From assembly GCA_010015675.1 (NCBI GenBank), contig ML976994.1, forward strand, positions 309,554 through 332,663: 23,110 nt of DNA. Direction: 5' to 3'. Below are positions 1 to 9,719 of this stretch, one piece after another. Position numbers and translations under genes: made by a program. Position 1 is the stretch's first letter. Each line of letters opens with the position of its first letter. The DNA comes from Byssothecium circinans (lineage: Eukaryota > Ascomycota > Dothideomycetes > Pleosporales > Massarinaceae). The notes under the pieces were generated by a model. That model saw only the letters and a list, made by a program, of their open reading frames with translations, did no database searches and had not been told where the DNA came from.

Positions 1-2444
1 AGCTCTTCAGGAGAGATAGCTTCGTTACGTGGACTTTTTGCTGCCGTCGTAGGCTTTAAGCCAAGGCGCTTCTAGCTACGTAGGCTTTGTAGAGCGGAGA
101 GGAGATCTGCCTTCATATGAAGACGCCTCGTCTCCAGCAAATCGCCTAGCTCTGAGAAGGTCCTCTCACAGTTAGTAGCCGCCGCAGGGATGCTGAGGAT
201 TGTGAGGGCGAAGCGCGATAAGACGGGGTACTCGTCAGCCTTCCCCAGCTAGTATAGAATCGGGTCGCGCGTAAATAGGGACTCCTCTAGCACGGGTGAC
301 TCGATTATCCAGCGCTCAAACTCATCGCGACGATAGACTAGACGGGCGTCGTCACCTTGTAGGGTAGCTCTTATAAAATCAGACTAACTACTAGCTAGCC
401 TAGTACGTGCCTTCTTCGCCGGAGGCTCTAGAGTACTAACGGGAGAGGCGGCCTCTTTAAACTCTGCCCACAAGCGTTGAAAGCCAACGTGGCAATCATC
501 TAGCTAGCCTTTGTATGTGTGAGGTCCTGTATAAGCCTCCTTACTGTAATTAAGAGGCATAGCCCACACTTTATCCATGTAACTTTTCGTGCGTGGGTGG
601 AGACGGCAGGCAGCGTAGTATGCTAGGGTATCCTTTAGCTTGCGCATATACTTAAGGATCTTTATATAAGCCATATTATAGGTGGCTTATATATGATCCT
701 CTAGGGCGTTAACGTTAGTAAAGTCAACGTTGTTATATTAAAACAGCATCTCGTCAAGGGTGGTGGCAAGCTAATTAAGCGTAGGGAGCACCTCCTAGAT
801 GGCTCCTAACGTGCTAGCTACGCCCCTGCCCTCCATACAGGTGGTGGCCTCTTTAAAGGGCTGTAGGATTTTTTAGTACTCTGCAATTGTCACCCAATCC
901 TTAGCAGAGAGGCCGTCTTCTTCAATAAACCGACGCTTCTTAAGATCAGGCAGTTGGGAGCGTTGACGGGTGCCCTGGCGACGATATTCAACGAGCTTGT
1001 GATTGATATAGTCGTTAAGAGGCATGCGGAGCTTAAGCGCGCGCGTAAAATAGTTGTAATAGGAGTTCCACCTTATCTTTACTAGCTTAACGATCTCTAG
1101 CGTTTTAACTTTGCAATCTGCCTCTAATTAAGTGTTGCTAATTATCTGGCACTGCTCAAGAAGTTGTTAAGCCTACGGAGTATAAATAGAGGCGATGACG
1201 TTAATTAAGACGCCTAGAGGGCCAACCTTACGCCACTCGTCAAGAAACGCCTCCTCCTTATCAAGATGCTCCTCCGCGTTCTCAAACGCCTCACGATCTT
1301 TGCCAAATATAATTTGCTGGGCGGCGAGGTTGATTATATGGCAGGCGCAGCGTAGCCGTTAATAGCGGGCGTTAAAGTTATATTTAATGGCTAGGGCGTC
1401 GATTGCGGAGTCGTTGTTAGTGGCGTTATCAAGGACGAAGTAACCTAAGTTGCAGGCGGAGATCTTGAAGCTCTTGAGCGTGGCATCAACGACGGCGGCG
1501 ATATTAACGCCTATATGCTGGCCTATCAACAAGGGCAGGCCTAATACGTAATCGCGAGGCTTGCCGTCATGATCAAGGTGGTGGACGCAGATACCTGTCA
1601 ACGCCTGCTTACCGCCTGTTGACGTCCAATTGTTGAAGGAAATGTGTATAGCTGATCGCGCGTCGCGTAGGTAATTAATGACAGTGGGTATGTACGACTC
1701 ATACTCCACAATTATATAAGCTTATAGGGTGTTGTGGGATCTCCATAGCTCTGCCTTAGCCAGCGGGTTAGCCTGCCGTAACATAGCTTAAAAAGCGGCG
1801 CCCTTAATTATAGAGAGCGCCTGATTATCGGCCACCACCTAATCAAGCACTGATTGTAGGAAACTTGTGCGCGAGAAGCTCTCTACGATGAGGTTAGCAA
1901 CGCCCTGCGGTACGCCAAGGCCTTTGTAATAGATGTGGGCGAGCAGAGAGGATTGCTGGGAAGGAGTCATGACGCGGGAGGTAGCTTTTAGGCTATTCTT
2001 CTTAATGCCGTGGCTAGCTTTACGCTCACCAAGATGGCGCCCGATTGACGTAGTTGATTAATCAGCGTAATAAAATCCGTTAGGGTGCTTATGATAGTGG
2101 CAATAGCGGCAGAGCCAGTACAGGCGTTATTGCTTGCGGTGCTAGAGGCGATATCCGTGCCACCAAACCTAGCTCTTTTGACTGCGCTTTGCACCATGAG
2201 CTGGCTTATGATAATCTAGTAAGCGTACCCATTTAATGCCCTCATAATCATTGTCATCATCCTCTATATTAGTGGCGGATGGGGTGCCCATAAAGCTTTT
2301 AGCGTTAAGCTCTGACGGCGCGTTAGTGGCTACATCAGTGGCACCATCTTTAGGAGGGGTTTGTGACGCCGTGCTTTCAAGCCGCTGGCTAAAAACTTGA
2401 GAGAGGTTACTATTCATGCCTTCTAGGCGATCAGGCGACGCCAT
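1..2444 (-). pseudogene. hAT-1 transposase, broken by many in-frame stops, C-terminus cut by the window edge
   Basis: hAT transposases cut and paste DNA by binding element ends and cleaving with an RNase-H-like DDE core. Reading from ATG 2444, or from 2417 which matches the MNxNL start of the other copies, one frame carries the whole protein. There is a Cys/His-rich BED-like region near 2010-2130, the first catalytic block FNNWTSTGG near 1610-1640, the block VLDNATNND near 1412-1440, and the C-terminal dimerisation block with CERTFSELGDLL near 135-175. That last block precedes LQSLRS and a TAG where the family has Trp. About twenty in-frame stops, nearly all TAG, fall where Trp or Gln is expected. 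The first catalytic Asp position reads Asn (1632-1634). The frame stays aligned, so substitutions rather than indels broke it. Confidence 0.9.
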
Positions 2445-2649
2445 ATTAATAGAGGAGGGCGTTGGTAGAGCGAGAGAGGTAGTAGGTAAGTAGGTAAGTT
2501 AGATAGGTAGTAGGAGATAAGGAAACTCAGAAATACGGCGCTAAGCCTAGATAGGCAACTATCTCAGGTAAAGTCCGTTAACTCTGAGTTACCTTATACT
2601 CTAAGGATCCAGTATTCTACGATAAACCCCTAAGATCCTAGGGATTCAA

Positions 2650-2791
2650 GTCTATCAATCAAGTCAATCAAGTCGGCAGGATTTGCTTGATTGACTTGCT
2701 AAATTTCGCCTCCCTGATTGACTTGATTGACTTGATACAATCAAGTCAATCAAGTCAAGTTATCAAGTCGACTTGATTGTTGCCAACTCTG
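2650..2791. repeat. hAT-1 right subterminal repeats, word CAATCAAGT / ACTTGATTG
   Basis: At least eight copies of TCAATCAAG or its complement CTTGATTGA lie in both orientations in the last ~140 bp of hAT-1. In hAT elements such subterminal words are transposase binding sites. They differ from the words in the other three elements of this window. Confidence 0.8.
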
Positions 2792-3833
2792 GATAAGGCG
2801 CGTAAAAGCTGAGATCTTCTGCTAGGAACTCTACAGCGACGTCGTTATTCATAGCGTTATCTAAAACGAAGTAGCCAACACGTTCTCTATCTATCTTAAA
2901 GGCCTTGAGCGTATCAGATACCAGAGAGCCGATATTTGCGCCAGAGTGTTGCCCGTGTAGCACGGGCAGGCTAAGCAGGTAGTCCACCAGCTTAGCAGCC
3001 TCATCAAGATGGTGTACGCAGATTCCCATAATTACTTTCTTGTTGCCCGTCGACGTCTAGTTATCAAAGGAGAGGTGGATAAGGGTAGTCGCTTTATAGA
3101 GATGCTCCACGACGGCTAGTATCAACGCCTTGTACTTAGCAACAATATCATCGCGGAGGGACACATGGCTCTTCCATAAGTAGGATTCGGCTAGTGGGTT
3201 AGCGGCCTGTACTAGCGCGCGGAAGGAGGGTTTCTTAATCACTTAGAGTGACTGGTTGTCGTCAGCGATCTAATAAGTAACTGCTCGAAGAAACTTGGTG
3301 CGGTTGAAGCTTCCTGCCAGCTCGTTGGCCACCTCTTGAGATACCTTAGTCCCCTTCATCTGCATGGCAGCGAGTATTGACGTTTGATTAGCCGGGGCCT
3401 TTGTAATCTTGCCTGATTTATCGTAGCCATGGCCAGGCTTAAATTGTGCTAGATGGCTCGCTGCAGAGCTGGTAGAGAGACTAACGTTATACTCTCCACC
3501 AAATCTCTTATGGGTGTGGTAGTACCTGCAAAGCTAGTACTTCTTCTACTGCTCTTGATGCCAGACTAGCCAGCCGTACAGGTATATCTAGCTTAGTTTA
3601 GACCCGCGTGAGTGTTCGTAGGGCCGCTTCTACAGATGAGGTACTCTATTCTAATCTAGGCCATCGTATACGTCGTCATTAATATCAGAATCTTCGCGGG
3701 GTAGGGGATCAGGGTTATCAAAGACTTTGGACGCGTCGATTTCAGGGCGCCTAGAGGCGGCTTTTAGAGGCGGGCGCTTACTATTTGCGCGTGCGGCTGC
3801 TTTCTCGAAGGCCTTGTGAAGATTCTCGTTCAT
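2792..3833 (-). pseudogene. hAT-2 transposase, N-terminal half, split by hAT-1 insertion
   Basis: This begins at ATG 3833 (MNENLHKAF). It continues through a charged N-terminal region, a BED-like Cys/His zone near 3480-3560 and the DDE first block with FDN then TAG (3057-3065). It then has the ICVHHLD and VLDNAMNND blocks near 2845-3030. It stops abruptly at 2792 inside a codon, where hAT-1 begins. It is the only one of the four copies that keeps the first catalytic Asp (GAT, complement of 3063-3065). The following Trp is TAG, where hAT-1 still has TGG. About eight further in-frame stops are present, so it is not functional. The rest of the protein should lie to the left of hAT-1, outside the window. 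Confidence 0.88.
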
Positions 3834-4039
3834 AATCTGTACAGGTAGGCGCGTGGGTAGGTGGGTAGGTAGTTTTAGTAAGGTAGTTGCGGTGGCCGTT
3901 AAAAGAAGTCGTAGTGTTAAGCCTTACCTAAGGCTACGCGCAAGGTACTTACTAAGCAGGTTATCGATAGGCGTATATCCTAGGTGCAACGGCCCCTCAC
4001 AATTTACTCTACGAAACAAAATTTTACTATATACTTAGA

Positions 4040-4191
4040 GCTCAACTTGAACTCAATTAACTCAATCAATCCGGGATCTCCAAGTTGAGTTGTGGTTGAG
4101 TTCCACCTATCTCGAGTTGAGTTGTGGTTGATTGGCCATGTCAATCAATCAATCAATCTGATTGAGTTCAGGTTGATTGATGACCAGTCTG
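4040..4191. repeat. hAT-2 right subterminal repeats, words AACTCAATCAA and TTGAGTTG
   Basis: Multiple direct and inverted copies of CTCAATCAA, TTGAGTTG and the four-base beat TCAA are packed in the last 150 bp. The run TCAATCAATCAATCAATC lies at about 4140-4158. The vocabulary resembles hAT-4 but not hAT-1 or hAT-3. Confidence 0.75.
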
Positions 4192-5353
4192 GGAAAGAGT
4201 CCAAATCTGCAAGGAAGTCGATATCCTTCGCTGGCTTTGTCATCGAAGTTCCGGTCTCCATACGAGCCCTCTTGGTCGCGTCTTCAGACCCCTTGTGCTC
4301 ACCATGAGCTTGGAGAGAGGTCCTCTTGAGGGTTTTCATCACCGAAGGCTTCGTGTCCGTGCTCAAGCTCGTAGGATAGCTAGTCTCCGTGTGCGCTATC
4401 CTCTGCTTCGGTGCAAGGTTTGTGGCGTTGGCGCTGGGCTGGATGACCTGGCCGGCTCTCGGTGGCTGTGGGATCGGTGACATCTGATTCTTGAATACAG
4501 CACGAATTCCTGTACCACGGGAATATTGGGGCCTCCGTGGTGGCTGGGCAGAAACTTGAGTCGCCGGCTTGGAGTCATCAGAGGAGACTGCTGTTGTAGG
4601 CTTCGTAACACCGCTCGCCGTGGCAGATCCACTGTGTTTTTCATCAAACTTCTCCTTGATCTCATGCTTGCCATTCTTTTCCTTCAATTCCTCCACCTCC
4701 TTCTTGATCTCCTTGACTTCCTTGTCCATCCCCTTCTTGATCTCCTTGACCTCCTTGGCCATCCCCTCGATGGCCTGCTTCACCTGACTGTCCATCTGCT
4801 TCCCACTTTCGCCCTGCATCACCCAATTTCCTGACCTAGGGATCGGCTCCATGACCTCGATGTCGGACGGCTTCATTCCTGGGGCCTTTTGCAACTCCTT
4901 AAGCTCTTTCATGCTCATTCGGTCCCACTTCTTCGTGTATTCGACTTCCAGAAACATCTTCCAAAACTTCATCTTTGGTGGCAGCATCCAAAGGGTGTTG
5001 AGGTCAATATCGATCTCCGTGATCATGTAGTCTGCCCCTCCCTCGGATTCATGTGTGTGGTACCTAGTCTTGAGTTTGTCCATCGATACCCATACATCTT
5101 TTCCGTCGTACGTCCTTCCAATTCTCATCCGGTGAGACCACTCACAGAAGGCGAGCGTGGCGGGCTCATTTGTAGCCATGGTGAGGGCTTCGATTTCAGG
5201 TATCTGGGAAGTGTGATAGGTGTTCCGGTGGCCAAGGAGGTACGGTGGGACTTTGGCTCCGTGACTAGTGTGAGGTGTATCTGTCGTTATGTCAGTATCA
5301 GTGTATGCTTTTGAAGGGGACCCCTTGATGGTGTGAAAGGCCTTGACCCACAT
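4145..5353 (-). CDS. P1: paralogous family protein with core domain and coiled coil; C-terminal tail supplied by hAT-2
   Basis: Family unknown to me. Starting from ATG 5353 it encodes 402 aa. Alignment with P3 and P4 instead suggests ATG 5179 (344 aa), just before TLAFCEWSHRMR. The core domain (first ~110 aa from 5179) holds LAF..W..RMR, DGKDVWV, YHTHES, NTLW and EYTKKWDRMS. It is shared with P2, P3 and P4. A Lys/Glu heptad-rich stretch (KEVKEIKKGMDKEVKEIKK) follows, which predicts a coiled coil. After that comes a long Ser/Thr/Pro/Lys-rich tail with likely nuclear-type basic patches. There is no signal peptide or membrane segment. The frame crosses the hAT-2 terminus at 4191/4192, so the last ~14 residues (after DLDSFP) and the TGA stop come from the transposon. 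P2 ends 11 residues after the matching TKPAK motif, so little native sequence is missing. Upstream are a TATA-like site and a palindrome. Confidence 0.75.
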   Translation of the reverse strand: MWVKAFHTIKGSPSKAYTDTDITTDTPHTSHGAKVPPYLLGHRNTYHTSQIPEIEALTMATNEPATLAFCEWSHRMRIGRTYDGKDVWVSMDKLKTRYHTHESEGGADYMITEIDIDLNTLWMLPPKMKFWKMFLEVEYTKKWDRMSMKELKELQKAPGMKPSDIEVMEPIPRSGNWVMQGESGKQMDSQVKQAIEGMAKEVKEIKKGMDKEVKEIKKEVEELKEKNGKHEIKEKFDEKHSGSATASGVTKPTTAVSSDDSKPATQVSAQPPRRPQYSRGTGIRAVFKNQMSPIPQPPRAGQVIQPSANATNLAPKQRIAHTETSYPTSLSTDTKPSVMKTLKRTSLQAHGEHKGSEDATKRARMETGTSMTKPAKDIDFLADLDSFPDWSSINLNSIRLID

Positions 5354-5445
5354 ATATTCGTCTTGAGATTTCAAGGGAAGTCAACCGGAAGTGTAGAAGA
5401 AGAGGAAGGATAGAGAAAAAGAGAAATGAAAGTAGAAAGGATCTA

Positions 5446-5481
5446 CTTATATAGAGATTATGAGGCTAGTGGACACTAGCC
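5446..5481 (-). promoter_or_regulatory. P1 promoter: TATA-like site and perfect palindrome
   Basis: Read on the minus strand, the palindrome GGCTAGTGTCCACTAGCC (5464-5481, 8-bp arms around 2 bp) comes first. TATATAAG follows at 5446-5453, then a CT-rich leader at 5375-5440, then the start codon. The same order occurs upstream of P3 and upstream of the unassigned ORF near 20.7 kb. That shared layout is the reason for calling this a promoter. Confidence 0.65.
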
Positions 5482-5589
5482 GATTGTGGAAGTAAGCTAG
5501 TTCAAATGAGGTTAGTATGGGAGTCTATGGACGCGGCCAGGGGACTCGTAGGTTTGTGTGGGTAGCGGCGGGTGCCAGGGCTATGAGAG

Positions 5590-5684
5590 TAGTTAGGAGG
5601 AAGAAGAACTCTTGAGGCTAGTGCAAACTAGCGGATTTAAAGGCAAATGGGTTTGAAAGAGGATGGGATGGGAGCGGGTTGATA
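5590..5684. repeat. Left half of a promoter-like block duplicated at 9515-9640
   Basis: This stretch runs AGGAAGAAGA, CTCTTGAGGCTAGTGCAAAC, then GTTTGAAAGAGGATGGGATG and AGCGGGTTGATAG. It is matched in the same order at 9515-9640. It includes a palindrome-like site GCTAGTGCAAACTAGC (5617-5632). It looks like an older duplication of the upstream region of a P-family gene. hAT-3 later inserted at its end, and the right half continues at 9425. Confidence 0.65.
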
Positions 5685-5705
5685 GGATGTTTCAGACTTG
5701 TCAAC

Positions 5706-5865
5706 AGTCAATCAGTCAGTCTGGAGGGCTCGAGACTGACTGACTGGTATTTTTAGAGGCGCCGGACTGACTGGACTGACTGCTAACGTAAGCAGAGGAG
5801 GTCTAAACTGGACTGACTGGACTGCTATTTTAAAGGGCTCTAGACTAACTGACTGCCTTAACTAC
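5706..5865. repeat. hAT-3 left subterminal repeats, word GACTGACTG
   Basis: Copies of ACTGACTG or CAGTCAGT, in both orientations, fill 5706-5865 between the terminus and the end of the transposase. Spacers have the form CTATTTTAAAG or TATTTTTAGAG. The same word recurs at the right end. Confidence 0.85.
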
Positions 5866-5872
5866 AGTTGAA

Positions 5873-8386
5873 CTAGTATAGGTGTTGCTGGATTATTGAT
5901 AACTCGTTAACCGTATGCTCGTAGGGAGGCTGAGGGCTATTCATCAGGCGTCTAATACCTATACGCTTCTAGGACTTCAAGCTTTGGAGGGCAGCAAGTA
6001 ACTCAGGCTTCATACGGAGCCTCCTCGTCCCAAGGAGATCGCTAAGCTCGCTGAACGTCCTCTTACAGTCAGCGGCAGAGGCTGGTATTGCATAGATGTC
6101 AAGCGCGAGCCGTGATAGGATAGGGAACTGCTTCTAGTAGACCTACTAATATTTAATTAGGTTAAGTGATAGGTTATTATCCTCTATAAGGACAGGCTAC
6201 CTCTTCTAGACCTCATATTCGTCGTCAAGCGTCTCCTCTATTAACTTCATGGCTGCTTTCATAGAGTTTGCAAGAAAGGTTGATCGCGACGACGGTGGGC
6301 CAAGCCGCTGCTGCTTTAAGGGACGCTGTCCTGGCGGAGACTCTTTGCTAGCTTCATGAGTAGCCTTCTCTTTATATGATCGCCACAAGGCCTAGAAGGC
6401 CTTGTTATTTCTAGGGAGCTAGTCCTTCTTATAGTGAGGGCCGTCAACGCTCTCGTGGTAATTATCTAGGACCTTCTACAGAGCCTCAAGATAGTGCTTA
6501 TAGTGTGGGTGGAGGACTGTAGCTACGTAGTAGATAGGTAAGTCGTTAAGCTTCGCGTAGTATGCTAAGAGCTTTGCATGGGCTAAGTTAACGTTCATTA
6601 CTAGGTAATCCTCTAGGGTATCCGGGTCCTTATAGTCGACAGCAGCGAGGTGATCTTTCTGCTCCTCTAATTGATCAAGTAGCCATTCAAAGGTAATAAG
6701 AACCTCCTAAATCGCACCGTGGTTGCCATGTTTACCTCTGCCTTCAAGCAGCTTTATAGCCTCTTAAAATAGGCGGAGGAGGTTAACGTACTTAGTAATC
6801 ATCGCCTAGTCATTGCCTGACAAGCCACCCTCACGGACAAAGACCCTAGGCTCTGAGCGAGGCCTCTGGGGATCGCGACGCTAAGAAGCTTATTTAACGT
6901 GACTCTCATTAATCTTAATATGTATATAATCGTTAAGCGGGCTATGAAGCTCTATAGCCCTCTCTAAGGCCGTAAAGTATAAGTTCCACCGCGTCTTGAC
7001 TAGCTTAACTAGCTCTCTCATCTTAAACTCTTCGCGTAGGCGACTAGCCTCCTCTTCTTAAAGCTTCTTTAATAGCTCGCGAGCTTAAGGTGAACAAACT
7101 AATGCGATTACGTCAAATAGAACTCTAATTAGGCCGTATTTGCGCCACTCCTTAAGGAACTTCTCCTCTGCCTAGCAGACGGGTTAGCAAGCTTTATAAA
7201 AAGCAAGAAACGTAGAGGGCTGTTTTACTAGTAGATTCTCATCCTCGTTCTTAAAGGACTCTCTGTCCTTGCCCTAAATGATCGTTTGGGCGCCTAAGTT
7301 GAGAACATGGCAGGTGCAACAGAGCCGATGGTAAGGAGCGTAGAAGCTATACTTATCACCTAGAGTAGTCATGGCCGTGTCGTTATTTATCACGTTATTA
7401 AGCACAAAGTATCTGACGCGCTGCTTATTGACGCTAAAGGCTTAAAGCGTCTTACTTACTACTTCAGTAATATTATCGCCACAGTGCTTGCTATGTAGGA
7501 CTAGAAGGCTGAGCAGGTAGTCCTTAATATTACCTACCTTATTTAGATAGTGTACACAGATCCTAGTGAGAGCGCACTTGCCGCCTATCAAAGTCTAATT
7601 ATTAAAGGATACGTGTATGAGTGACTTTGCGCGGCGGAGGTGCTCTGCGACAGCGGGGATATAGGCGTGGTATTCAGCTAAAATATGATTGTGAAGGGTA
7701 TTGTGGCTCCGCTAGAGGACCTGCTCTACCAGTAGGTTTATAGTAGCGATCATACGGCGGAAAGTAGGCGCCTTAATTATCTAGAGGCTCTAGTTATCGG
7801 CCTGCACCTAGTCTTTTACAGCGTTGAGGAAGCGCTTCTATGAGAAGCTAGAGGCCATCTGGTTAGCTACCTCTTGCGAGATCTTAACGCCTTTGAACTG
7901 GAGCTGGTTAATGATAGAGCTAGTTACTATAGGAAGCTAAAAGTTAATCTTGCTATTACGATCAATCCCATGACCACGCGTCTTCTAGTTAAGATAAGAA
8001 GCAGCTAAGGACGTAGAGCTCGCGACGTAGTACTCGCCACCACTGATTTTATGCGTGTGGCAATAGCGATAGAGCTAGTAGTTCTGCTGCTTCTTACAGT
8101 GCCAAATAGGCCAGCCATACTTATATATCTAGCTTGGTTTACCCTTTAGATGCTGCGTAAAACGCTTCTATAGGTAAGGGACACGCGCCCAGTTAAGGCC
8201 TTTGAATAGATGGTCGTCGCTATCATCATCAAGGGGTGCGAGGGCTTAAGCAGCTTGAATCGCGTCATCTAGAGGGTCAACAGGCGTCTTGACGGCAGGC
8301 GCGATAGAGGGCGCTTTTTAGGGTGGATTTCTACGGTATTCGCGCCTAATAGTCTCCTTAGAGACCTTCTTGAGGTTGCTGTTTAT
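5873..8386 (-). pseudogene. hAT-3 transposase, full length but with many in-frame stops and a lost start codon
   Basis: One frame runs from 8386 to 5873. The start matching MNSNL of hAT-1 reads ATA, an ATG to ATA change. In order it has a BED-like zone with YRYCHTHK near 8030-8080, FNN followed by TAG at the first DDE block (7595-7603), ICVHYL, VLNNVINND near 7375-7400, an RWNLYF-like block near 6975-7000, and the C-terminal dimerisation block FPILSRLALDIYAIPASA to LQSLKS near 5985-6125. Two of the most conserved acidic positions are altered: Asn for the first catalytic Asp, and Lys for Glu in the CERTFSE motif (codon complement of 6062-6064). VLDNA reads VLNNV. Roughly thirty stops, mostly TAG, sit at Trp or Gln positions. 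Confidence 0.9.
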
Positions 8387-8496
8387 CTAGGGCTTTAAAA
8401 TAGCGTAGGATAGGCGTTAGTAGATAGGTAAAGGTAGGTAATGGCAGCCCATTGATACGCGTCATGATGTTTACTATTAGCTTAATCTCGCTTATA

Positions 8497-9184
8497 ACGT
8501 ATCCGTGCGCGTAATGCGCCGCTTTTTACTAGGAAAATCAAAGAAAATAAGCAACTTTAAAGTTATATAACTCTTTAACTACCTTTTCTTTTTAAAAGCT
8601 TCCTTAACTAAAGTTATAGAGAAAGACTATCTTTATAACTCTAGAATTTTAGTTTTCTAATAATAATTAGTTTTAAGAAAAAAGTATAAAAGTACTAAAA
8701 CTTAAGTCTCTCAATTTTAAAAATAATATTTTTTTAGGAGTAAAGTATGCTATTTAGAATATATTTTATATTAGGGTCTTTCTAATAAAACTATTAACTA
8801 GAAAGTTATATTATCTTTTTATCTTTTTTAAATAAGAAAATTAGGAAATATAATCTATCTTCTTAAGTAGTTCTTTCTAAGAAAAAGTCCTAATATAAAA
8901 TATATTCTAAATAGCATACTTTACTCCTAAAAAAATATTATTTTTAAAATTTAGAGACTTAAGTTTTAGTACTTTTATACTTTTTTCTTAAAACTAATTA
9001 TTATTAGAAAACTAAAATTCTAGAGTTATAAAGATAGTCTTTCTCTATAACTTTAGTTAAGGAAGCTTTTAAAAAGAAAAGGTAGTTAAAGAGTTATATA
9101 ACTTTAAAGTTGCTTATTTTCTTTGATCTTCCTAGTAAAAAGTGGCGCATCACGCGAATCCGCGCATTACGCGCACGGATACGT
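8497..9184. mobile_element. Fold-back MITE, 688 bp, inserted in hAT-3 with TA duplication
   Basis: The two ends are inverted copies starting ACGTATCCGTGCGCGTAATG. Arms of about 280-300 bp pair almost throughout, leaving an unpaired centre near 8780-8890. TA dinucleotides at 8495-8496 and 9185-9186 fit a TA target duplication, as made by Tc1/mariner-type transposases. The interior is extremely AT-rich and has no coding capacity. The left end lacks 17 bp present in the right end (between GCGTAATGCGC and the duplicated GCGTGATGCGC). This suggests loss by pairing of short direct repeats. Confidence 0.85.
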
Positions 9185-9289
9185 TATTGCCTGATTAGGC
9201 AAATTAGCCTAAGGCTTAGAGACCTTAACACTATAAAACTATCATGAGATTCTCTCCATTAAATATATGGCATATACTAGTCTGATAGT

Positions 9290-9412
9290 AGTCAGTCCTA
9301 GTCAGTCTAAGGCCTTCAGACTGACTGACTGCTATAAATCATGGCCTCAGACTGACTGGACTGACTGCTATATACCAGTCAGTCAGTCAGTCTTGTCAGT
9401 CCGGACTGACTG
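9290..9412. repeat. hAT-3 right subterminal repeats, word GACTGACTG
   Basis: About a dozen copies of CAGTCAGT or ACTGACTG in both orientations, including the run CAGTCAGTCAGTCAGTC at about 9376-9392. They mirror the left end of the element. Confidence 0.85.
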
Positions 9413-9424
9413 TTGACATCTCTG

Positions 9425-9640
9425 GGATGTTTCGAGTGCGTTAATGGGGTGAGGAAGGCCACAGTGGGCTGGCGGTGGGTGGGGGATATTCCGTGGATGG
9501 TAGAGCAAGGAGTACAATTAGGAAGAAGACGATAGACCTCTTAAGGCTAGTGGACACTGGCAGGTTAAGAATATGAATGAGTTTGGAAGAGGATAGGATG
9601 ATAGCGGGCTGATAGTATGTTCCGAGTGCGCTAAGGGGGC
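9425..9640. repeat. Promoter-like block, right flank and second copy, with degenerate palindrome
   Basis: After the hAT-3 target duplication the sequence continues GGATGTTTCGAGTGCGTTAA. A second copy of the same block follows (9515-9640), ending ATGTTCCGAGTGCGCTAAGG. It contains the site GCTAGTGGACACTGGC (9546-9561), one base off the perfect P1 palindrome. I see no P-family coding sequence directly attached to this block. Confidence 0.6.
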
Positions 9641-9663
9641 AAGAGAGACTACAGGGTCCCTCG

Positions 9664-9719
9664 TTGGAAGGCCCTTGGTGGGAAGGCTCTTGGTGGGAAG
9701 GCTCTTGATGGGAAGGCTC
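9664..9719. repeat. 15-bp minisatellite, about four units
   Basis: Unit TTGGTGGGAAGGCTC occurs three times nearly perfectly after a shorter first unit. It has the same 15-bp period as the larger array at 10170. Confidence 0.8.

Larger units (their letters stand above)
1..2791 (-). mobile_element. hAT-1: hAT-family DNA transposon, right end and most of the body; left end outside the window
   Basis: The body encodes a degenerate hAT transposase on the minus strand. The right terminus ends at 2791 with CAGAGTTGGCAACAATCAAG (read inward on the minus strand). This matches the ends of the three other hATs here, whose shared core is yAGAnTkGtCAwCAATC. Outside it lies 2792-2799 (GATAAGGC), the expected one copy of an 8-bp target duplication. 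The flanking sequence resumes hAT-2 transposase coding sequence, so hAT-1 is nested in hAT-2. The left end is off-window, so neither the duplication nor the full length can be confirmed. Confidence 0.88.
2792..4191 (-). mobile_element. hAT-2: right part of an hAT transposon, interrupted by hAT-1
   Basis: The right end at 4191 reads inward CAGACTGGTCATCAATCAAC, matching the hAT terminus of this group. The adjacent 4192-4199 (GGAAAGAG) is the likely 8-bp target duplication. Its left partner would lie beyond the left window edge, because hAT-1 sits inside this element at 2791/2792. The element carries the N-terminal half of a transposase. hAT-2 is itself inserted in the 3' end of host gene P1. 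Confidence 0.85.
5693..9424 (-). mobile_element. hAT-3: complete hAT transposon, 3732 bp, with both target duplications
   Basis: The left terminus starts CAGACTTGTCAACAGTCA at 5693. The right terminus ends at 9424 and reads inward CAGAGATGTCAACAGTCAGT. Perfect 8-bp direct repeats GGATGTTT flank it at 5685-5692 and 9425-9432, the target duplication length typical of hAT. The interior holds a broken transposase (5873-8386) and an inserted fold-back MITE (8497-9184). Without the MITE the element is about 3.04 kb, close to hAT-4 at 2987 bp. Confidence 0.93.

Noticed and set aside
4526..5314. Plus-strand ORFs of 72-141 codons opposite P1
   Set aside because: They mirror the P1 coding strand, have poor composition and no homologous counterpart opposite P3.
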